From NCBI GenBank assembly GCA_004282995.1, contig SHLU01000061.1:1-10750 (forward strand): a DNA stretch of 10,750 bases, in the 5' to 3' direction. A program made the translations under genes and the position numbers. Shown in pieces: positions 6,932 through 10,750 of this stretch (positions within the stretch are counted from its first letter, which is position 1; every line of letters starts with the position of its first letter). The notes beneath the pieces were generated by a model. That model was not told the DNA's origin. It searched no databases and saw only the letters and a program-made list of their open reading frames with translations. This stretch comes from Sphingomonadaceae bacterium. Lineage in GTDB: Bacteria; Pseudomonadota; Alphaproteobacteria; Sphingomonadales; Sphingomonadaceae.

Positions 6932-7545
6932 GCCTCGGGCAAAGTCATGCACTGGGGGCCCGCAGCCTCGGCAAGCTTTTCAAGATAATCTGTCTGTGGG
7001 ATCTCCACCGCGCCCAGCGAGGCGAGGTGCGGGGTCATGAACTGGCAGTCGAACAAGACGCAGCCGGCGCGTTCCAGAAGCGCCATGAGCCAGCCGAGCG
7101 CGACCTTTGATGCGTCCCGCCGTCGGCTGAACATGCTTTCGCCGCAGAATACCTTGTCGAACGCGACGCCGTAAACTCCACCGACGAGTTCGCCATCCCG
7201 CCAGCATTCGATCGAATGCGCGTGGCCGGCCTCGTGCAGCGCACTGTAGCTGGCTTCGATCCGGCGACTGATCCAACTGTCGGGATGATCCTCGCGTGGG
7301 GCCGCGCAGCCTTGCACCACGCCGCGGAAGTCAGCGTTGCAGGTCACCGTAAAGAGGTCACGCCGGATTGTTCGCGCCAGCGAGCGTGAGCAGGTGAAAC
7401 CGCCGATCGGTATGATCGCCCGTTCGCGCGGCTCGACCCAGAACACTTCCTGGTCGTCGCGGCTGTCGGCCATCGGGAAGATGCCGTTGCGGTAGGCCAA
7501 CAACAAAAGGTCTGCCGGGATTATGGCGGGACGGGGCGCGTGCAT
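6835..7545 (-). CDS. aat: Leucyl/phenylalanyl-tRNA-protein transferase
   Basis: Aat moves Leu or Phe from charged tRNA to N-terminal Arg/Lys of target proteins, marking them for ClpS/ClpAP degradation (N-end rule). The 236-residue product is close to the roughly 230-aa family norm. Motifs: LLLAYRNGIFPM (14-25), WVEPRERAIIP (36-46), HAHSIECW (108-115), GVYGVAFDKVFCGESMFS (123-140), and FDCQFMTPHLASLGA (165-179). ATG 7545 is chosen because AAGGGG (7552-7557) sits 6 nt upstream; the in-frame ATG at 7584 lacks such a site and precedes the conserved N-terminus. Stop TAG 6835-6837 lies inside the DUF2155 gene, giving a 97-bp tail-to-tail overlap. The conserved-looking end (SLTQTS) argues that the overlap is genuine and not a lost stop codon. 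Confidence 0.93.
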   Translation of the reverse strand: MHAPRPAIIPADLLLLAYRNGIFPMADSRDDQEVFWVEPRERAIIPIGGFTCSRSLARTIRRDLFTVTCNADFRGVVQGCAAPREDHPDSWISRRIEASYSALHEAGHAHSIECWRDGELVGGVYGVAFDKVFCGESMFSRRRDASKVALGWLMALLERAGCVLFDCQFMTPHLASLGAVEIPQTDYLEKLAEAAGPQCMTLPEAYASLSSEAVEDDTGGVFSPGYVIAQSLTQTS

Positions 7546-7551
7546 GGTCCA

Positions 7552-7557
7552 CCCCTT
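7552..7557 (-). promoter_or_regulatory. Ribosome binding site that decides the aat start
   Basis: On the minus strand AAGGGG lies 6 nt before ATG 7545. It supports this start over the in-frame ATG at 7584. Confidence 0.65.
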
Positions 7558-7623
7558 ATGCCAGCGCACCCAACGTAGAGCCATCAGGAAACGGTCATGG
7601 TCGCAGCCGCTGCTTGTTTAGGC

Positions 7624-7652
7624 TTGCCCCGATGCCCCGCTTTGGCCTAGAG
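7624..7652 (+). promoter_or_regulatory. Probable tRNA-Trp promoter
   Basis: TTGCCC (7624-7629) and CTAGAG (7647-7652) are 17 nt apart, and the -10 ends 14 nt before the mature tRNA 5' end. The -10 is a weak match, and the alternative reading TAGAGG shifts it by one base. The -10 sits inside the imperfect palindrome GGCCTAGAGGCC (7644-7655). Confidence 0.4.
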
Positions 7653-7666
7653 GCCCGCTGCGCTGC

Positions 7667-7742
7667 AGGGGTGTAGCTCAGTTGGTAGAGCATCGGTCTC
7701 CAAAACCGAGGGCCACGGGTTCGAATCCTGTCACCCCTGCCA
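7667..7742 (+). tRNA. tRNA-Trp (anticodon CCA)
   Basis: A 76-nt cloverleaf with encoded CCA end. The acceptor stem AGGGGTG pairs perfectly with CACCCCT, followed by discriminator G and CCA (7740-7742). The D-arm is GCTC/GAGC. The anticodon stem TCGGT/ACCGA encloses the loop CTCCAAA with anticodon CCA at 7700-7702, which reads UGG. The T-arm is ACGGG/CCTGT around TTCGAAT, with one G-T pair. In many alphaproteobacteria this gene directly precedes secE-nusG; here about 2.2 kb intervenes. Confidence 0.97.
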
Positions 7743-7891
7743 TTTTCTCCAGCTTGAACGATGGCTCAGCCTGCCAGATGGTTGCCAGGTTGCAACTGTC
7801 GACCGCCGGCATTCTGATGACCGGGAACCACTCCGTGACCCGTGCATTATCAGCGGTGAATGGATTGGAGCCGCAATCACGGAGAAACGCT

Positions 7892-8041
7892 ATGGCTACT
7901 TCGACTTACCGCAGCAGTCGCCCTGACGCATGGGTCCAGCCGCGACCCTATGCCGATCCCTCGGTGCGCATGATGAAGCACGGACCGATCCAGCCATTGA
8001 CCCAGCCCAGCCTGTTATCGCGTCTGTTCGGGCACGCCTAA
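7892..8041 (+). CDS. Small hypothetical protein, 49 aa
   Basis: A 49-codon reading frame beginning ATG GCT ACT TCG, with a good Shine-Dalgarno GGAG (7881-7884) 7 nt upstream, ending TAA at 8039-8041 and followed 28 bp later by a strong terminator. The product is basic and proline-rich with no membrane segment: TSTYRSSRPDAWVQPRPYAD, SVRMMKHGPIQPL and a C-terminal LLSRLFGHA. I do not recognise the family. It has few acidic residues (three Asp, no Glu), several Arg and Tyr, and looks mostly disordered with a short C-terminal helix. A weak promoter-like pair TTGCAA (7790-7795) and TCTGAT (7813-7818), 17 nt apart, lies upstream; alternatively it is read through from tRNA-Trp. A longer in-frame reading from 7682 would run through the tRNA and is not credible. 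Ribosome binding site plus terminator make it a likely real gene. Confidence 0.6.
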   Translation: MATSTYRSSRPDAWVQPRPYADPSVRMMKHGPIQPLTQPSLLSRLFGHA

Positions 8042-8069
8042 GCCACCAAGAGGGCGTCTCGATATGAAA

Positions 8070-8111
8070 AAGGGGCGGGATGTCATTTCGACGTCCCGCC
8101 CCTTCTTTCTT
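8070..8111. terminator. Rho-independent terminator, probably bidirectional
   Basis: A 13-bp G+C-rich stem, GGGGCGGGATGTC (8072-8084) with GACGTCCCGCCCC (8090-8102), one T-G pair, and a 5-nt loop; two A-T pairs extend the base. On the plus strand it is followed by TTCTTTCTT; on the minus strand the stem is followed by a short T run (from the A run at 8067-8071). It ends the tRNA-Trp/small-gene transcript and can also stop the convergent transporter transcript. Confidence 0.88.
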
Positions 8112-8168
8112 GGTGCCATCCGGTTGATGGAAACTGCGCCCTAAGGGGCAATTATTGATAAACCGTCA

Positions 8169-9686
8169 TCAATATTCGTTCGGTTCCTCGGGTGTCTCTT
8201 CGGTATGTGTCGGCCCGGCGTCGCGCTGTCCCTGCGCCAACTTGAACACAACGCCCGAAAGCAGAGCCAGCGCCAGCAGGTTGGGCAATGCCATCGCTGC
8301 GTTGGAAATGTCGCCAAGGCGCCAGACCAGTTCCAGGTCCTGCGTCGAACCGACGAAGATGATCACACACCACAAGACACGCCAGATCATGTGCAGGATC
8401 TTCTCACCGCCACGGGTCGATCCGGGAATCCGGTCGTAGATGAAGGTGATCGCCCGCTCGCCGTAATAGCTCCACGTCAGCAAGGTGGTGAAGACGAAAA
8501 GGATGAGCGCTATCGAAGCGATCAGCGTACCGATCGGGATCGAAAATAGTTCAAACGGGAAAGCTGCGGCGAAGGCGCCGCTGGTCATGGCAAAACCCGT
8601 CAGGTCCGAATTCCACGCATGGCGTACTGTTTCGCCACCGCCGGTGAACTGCCCCTCGACCGTCAGGATGACCAGCGCCGTCATGGTGCAGATCACGATA
8701 GTGTCGATAAACGTGCCCAGCATCGCCATGCGGCCCTGCTGTTCGGGATCGTTGGTCTGCGCCACCGCGTGGGCGATGGCGGTCGACCCCTGGCCCGCTT
8801 CGTTCGAGAACAATCCGCGCGCGACACCGGCGCGGATGGCAAGGATGATCGCGGCCCCGATGAAACCACCTGTCGCCGCCTGCGGGTTGAAGGCCCCGTT
8901 GAAAATCAGCGCGAAGGTTTCCGGCAGATCCCCGAAATTCAGGATCAGGGCGATGATTGCCATGACGATGTAGGCGGCCGCCATGAACGGCACGACTTTC
9001 TCCGCCACGCTACCGATCGACTTGATGCCGCCGATGATAACGATGAAGACGAGGATCGCGACCAGCAGGCCGCCCATCCATTCTTCCATTCCGAACAGTT
9101 CGTTGAGCCCGTCAGCGACCGCATTGGCCTGGATCGAATTGCCGGTCACGAGGGCGGAGAACAGTGTGCCCAGGCAGAACAGGATGGCGAGCCAGGTCCA
9201 TTTCTTGCCCAGGCCCATCATGATGTAGGTCATCGGACCACCGCGATAGACGCCGTCAGAGGTTTTTTCGCGATATCGAATTGCCAGGCTGCCCTCGGCA
9301 AAGGCCAATGCCATGCCGAACAGGGCCGTAATCCACATCCAGAATATCGCGCCCGGGCCGCCCAGCGCGATGGCCGTAGCGACACCGGCAAGGTTGCCGG
9401 TCCCGACCTGGCCGGAAAGCGCCGTCGACAAAGCGGCGAATGGCGAAATCTCGCCTTCGCCGGATCCCTTGCGGCTGGCAAACAGGCCCTTGAAGGCGCT
9501 GCCGAGCTTGATGATCGGATAGAATTTGAGCCCGATCATGATCCATAGCCCGACACCGAGCAGGACGATCGTCATCGGCGGGAAGGGGAGCACTTCGGCC
9601 CCGTTCCAGGTGCCGACCCAGATGAAATCGGAAATATTGGTTACCTGGTCGATCAGACTGGTCGACCCTGTTGATGGTGCGGCCAC
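8169..9686 (-). CDS. Sodium:alanine/glycine symporter, AGCS family
   Basis: A 505-residue polytopic inner-membrane protein with roughly 10-12 hydrophobic helices, of the alanine or glycine:cation symporter family (TC 2.A.25), which imports small neutral amino acids with Na+ (or H+). Landmarks: SGQVGTGNLAGVATAIALGG (91-110), PGAIFWMW (111-118, the family signature), YRGGPMTYIMMGLG (147-160), RAGVARGLFSNEAGQGS (285-301) and TLLTWSYYGERA (401-412). The acidic C-terminal tail (TEETPEEPNEY) is cytoplasmic-looking. The start is GTG at 9686; the sequence GAGGGGAG (9693-9700) stands 6 nt upstream and there is no nearby in-frame ATG. The exact substrate (Ala, Gly, Ser or D-Ala) cannot be told. It is convergent with the tRNA-Trp side and divergent from secE. 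Confidence 0.93.
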   Translation of the reverse strand: MAAPSTGSTSLIDQVTNISDFIWVGTWNGAEVLPFPPMTIVLLGVGLWIMIGLKFYPIIKLGSAFKGLFASRKGSGEGEISPFAALSTALSGQVGTGNLAGVATAIALGGPGAIFWMWITALFGMALAFAEGSLAIRYREKTSDGVYRGGPMTYIMMGLGKKWTWLAILFCLGTLFSALVTGNSIQANAVADGLNELFGMEEWMGGLLVAILVFIVIIGGIKSIGSVAEKVVPFMAAAYIVMAIIALILNFGDLPETFALIFNGAFNPQAATGGFIGAAIILAIRAGVARGLFSNEAGQGSTAIAHAVAQTNDPEQQGRMAMLGTFIDTIVICTMTALVILTVEGQFTGGGETVRHAWNSDLTGFAMTSGAFAAAFPFELFSIPIGTLIASIALILFVFTTLLTWSYYGERAITFIYDRIPGSTRGGEKILHMIWRVLWCVIIFVGSTQDLELVWRLGDISNAAMALPNLLALALLSGVVFKLAQGQRDAGPTHTEETPEEPNEY

Positions 9687-9692
9687 TTATGG

Positions 9693-9700
9693 CTCCCCTC
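9693..9700 (-). promoter_or_regulatory. Strong Shine-Dalgarno fixing the GTG start of the AGCS gene
   Basis: GAGGGGAG on the minus strand lies 6 nt from GTG 9686. It makes the non-ATG start convincing. Confidence 0.75.
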
Positions 9701-9722
9701 TTGCGTCCCTCAGAAGCGGCGC

Positions 9723-9751
9723 ACGCTAGGGCCACACCCTGCCGGCTGCAA
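9723..9751 (-). promoter_or_regulatory. Possible promoter of the AGCS transporter gene
   Basis: On the minus strand TTGCAG (9746-9751) and TAGCGT (9723-9728) are 17 nt apart, about 37 bp before the GTG start. The -35 is good and the -10 weak. Confidence 0.4.
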
Positions 9752-9780
9752 CGGCTTTCTGGGTTTGCCGCGCAACCGCC

Positions 9781-9809
9781 TTGCTTTTGCGGAGACGCGT
9801 CTCTAGATG
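9781..9809 (+). promoter_or_regulatory. Probable secE-nusG promoter with a palindrome in the spacer
   Basis: TTGCTT (9781-9786) and TAGATG (9804-9809) are exactly 17 nt apart, giving a leader of about 105 nt before secE. The spacer contains the perfect 12-bp palindrome GAGACGCGTCTC (9792-9803), which touches the -10 hexamer and could be an operator. No other promoter-like pair stands out between here and the secE ATG. Confidence 0.5.
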
Positions 9810-9920
9810 CGGTCGGGCCTTCCGACATCGGAGCCTCATTTGCCCTTCCCCTGCCTCGCTCGGGACGGCGATGAGCCCTACCCGAAAGGCGCGAGTGATC
9901 CATGGCAGACGAGAGCGGCA

Positions 9921-10130
9921 ATGGCCGAAGAAACCAAGAAGAAAACATCGCCCGGCGAATTCGTGCGCCAGGTGCGCAGCGAGACCTCCAAGGTGGTCTG
10001 GCCGACCCGGCAGGAAACGATTCGCACGGCGATTTTCGTCGGCATCATGGTTTTGATCCTGTCGCTGTTCTTCTTCGGGATCGATTCGGCATTCGGCGGC
10101 ATCGTCAACTGGCTGTTGACGCTCGCTTGA
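9921..10130 (+). CDS. secE: Preprotein translocase subunit SecE
   Basis: A 69-residue protein of the short single-helix SecE type. It has a charged N-terminus (AEETKKKTSPGEF), an amphipathic helix with the conserved RSETSKVVWPTRQET segment (19-33), then one transmembrane helix at about 36-56 (AIFVGIMVLILSLFFFGI) and a short hydrophobic end. SecE is the essential clamp-like partner of SecY in the export channel. ATG 9921 begins exactly where family members begin; an in-frame ATG at 9807 would add 38 residues, overlap the promoter -10 and is unlikely. The Shine-Dalgarno (GAGAG) is weak. nusG follows after 25 nt, the classic bacterial pair. Confidence 0.95.
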   Translation: MAEETKKKTSPGEFVRQVRSETSKVVWPTRQETIRTAIFVGIMVLILSLFFFGIDSAFGGIVNWLLTLA

Positions 10131-10155
10131 TCTTCTCCAGAAAACGGGATTTCTG

Positions 10156-10692
10156 ATGGCACGCTGGTACATCATCCACGCCTATTCGGGCTTCGAGAAC
10201 AAGGTTCGTGACGCGATCATTGCCGAGGCCGAGCGCCTCGGCCTGTCCGACGGCGTCGAGGAAGTCGAGGTTCCGACCGAGACCGTGACCGAGATCAAGC
10301 GCGGCAAGAAAGTGCAGACCGAACGCAAGTTCATGCCCGGCTACGTGCTCGCCAAGCTGCAGATGACCGACGACATCTATCATCTGGTCAAGAACACGCC
10401 CAAGGTGACCGGGTTTCTCGGCAACAACAACAAGCCGCAGCCGATCAGCGAGAAAGAGGCCGCGCGCTATTTCGGCGGGGTCGAAGAAGCCAAGGCTGCG
10501 CCCAAGAAGGACATTCACGTCGATTACGAGATCGGCGATCAGGTCAAGGTGCTCGACGGACCCTTCGCCAGCTTCAATGGCGTGGTCGAGGAGCTCGATT
10601 TCGATAAGGCCAAGGTCAAGGTCAGCGTTTCGATCTTCGGTCGAGCGACACCAGTCGAACTCGATTTCGAGCAGGTCGAACTGGTCAAATAA
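10156..10692 (+). CDS. nusG: Transcription termination/antitermination protein NusG
   Basis: A 178-residue protein of normal length. The NGN domain (about 1-110) starts RWYIIHAYSGFENKVRD and carries RKFMPGYVLAKL (57-68), the surface that binds the RNA polymerase clamp. A short linker rich in Ala/Lys leads to the KOW domain (about 124-178) with DYEIGDQVKVLDGPF (123-137) and ASFNGVVEELD (138-148), ending in FEQVELVK. NusG suppresses pausing and links RNA polymerase to Rho or to ribosomal S10. It is cotranscribed with secE; the terminator 26 bp downstream closes the unit. Confidence 0.97.
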   Translation: MARWYIIHAYSGFENKVRDAIIAEAERLGLSDGVEEVEVPTETVTEIKRGKKVQTERKFMPGYVLAKLQMTDDIYHLVKNTPKVTGFLGNNNKPQPISEKEAARYFGGVEEAKAAPKKDIHVDYEIGDQVKVLDGPFASFNGVVEELDFDKAKVKVSVSIFGRATPVELDFEQVELVK

Positions 10693-10717
10693 CCCCCTTC
10701 CACCATCCCGCATCATG

Positions 10718-10749
10718 AAGGCCCGCCGGCAGAACCGGCGGGCCTTTTT
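10718..10749 (+). terminator. Rho-independent terminator after nusG
   Basis: A perfect 10-bp stem GGCCCGCCGG (10720-10729) with CCGGCGGGCC (10735-10744), loop CAGAA, two flanking A-T pairs and a run of five T (10745-10749). It should end secE-nusG transcripts before whatever lies beyond the window. Confidence 0.92.
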
Positions 10750-10750
10750 C

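Noticed and set aside
7682..7891. Longer version of the small gene starting inside the tRNA
   Set aside because: The frame would be translated through the mature tRNA; the ATG at 7892 has its own ribosome binding site.
8153..8174. Inverted repeat TATTGAT/ATCAATA around the transporter stop codon
   Set aside because: The A+T-rich 7-bp arms with an 8-nt loop and no T run are too weak for a terminator; the strong hairpin at 8070-8111 already serves.
8619..9548. Open frame of 309 codons on the plus strand opposite the AGCS transporter
   Set aside because: Its product is extremely rich in Asp, His, Arg and Gln, the reverse image of membrane-helix codons; the transporter is certain.
7667..9920. 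Genomic island integrated at the 3' end of tRNA-Trp
   Set aside because: The tRNA is intact but no integrase gene is present, and no second copy of the tRNA 3' end was seen near 9700-9920.
9807..9920. N-terminal extension of SecE from the in-frame ATG at 9807
   Set aside because: It overlaps the likely promoter -10 and the added residues do not resemble any SecE; ATG 9921 fits the family.

Overview
The window (about 62-65% G+C by eye) looks like chromosomal DNA of an alphaproteobacterium, most likely Sphingomonadales of the Erythrobacter/Altererythrobacter/Sphingomonas kind. The reasons are the bacterial NDUFA12-type complex I gene followed by a DUF2155 lipoprotein gene and aat (a common alphaproteobacterial order), a tRNA-Trp gene lying on the secE-nusG side, and the style of the individual proteins. 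This placement is an inference from family knowledge; no search was run.

Layout. (1) 1-501, plus strand: the C-terminal part of a TonB-family protein that starts before the window. (2) 528-2847, minus strand: a tightly coupled three-gene operon transcribed right to left, telA (TelA/toxic-anion-resistance family), an XpaC-like membrane protein, and a small PHA-granule-region family protein, with a good sigma70-type promoter at 2899-2927. (3) 3007-4740, minus strand: a stand-alone fatty acyl-AMP ligase, divergent from (4) 4872-6931, plus strand: recX, a DUF192 lipoprotein, an NDUFA12-family complex I subunit and a DUF2155 lipoprotein, with overlaps or tiny gaps at recX/DUF192 and NDUFA12/DUF2155. 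(5) 6835-7545, minus strand: aat, whose 3' end overlaps the DUF2155 gene tail-to-tail by 97 bp. (6) 7667-7742, plus strand: tRNA-Trp(CCA), then a 49-codon small gene and a strong terminator. (7) 8169-9686, minus strand: an AGCS-family sodium:alanine/glycine symporter. (8) 9921-10692, plus strand: secE and nusG, closed by a strong Rho-independent terminator at the window edge.

How the genes relate. Most of the window is core housekeeping: protein export (secE), transcription elongation and termination (nusG), tRNA, N-end-rule tagging (aat), respiratory complex I accessory protein (NDUFA12) and RecA modulation (recX). The parts that look accessory or less understood are the telA-xpaC-PHA operon, the lone fatty acyl-AMP ligase without an acyl carrier protein or synthase next to it, the 49-aa gene, and the transporter lying between tRNA-Trp and secE-nusG.

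No gene-free stretch exceeds 300 bases; the longest (9687-9920) holds divergent promoters. I see no CRISPR array, transposase, integrase, phage gene or long repeat. I did not find a convincing wholly new defence or mobile system here; the findings are mostly modest and are scored that way.
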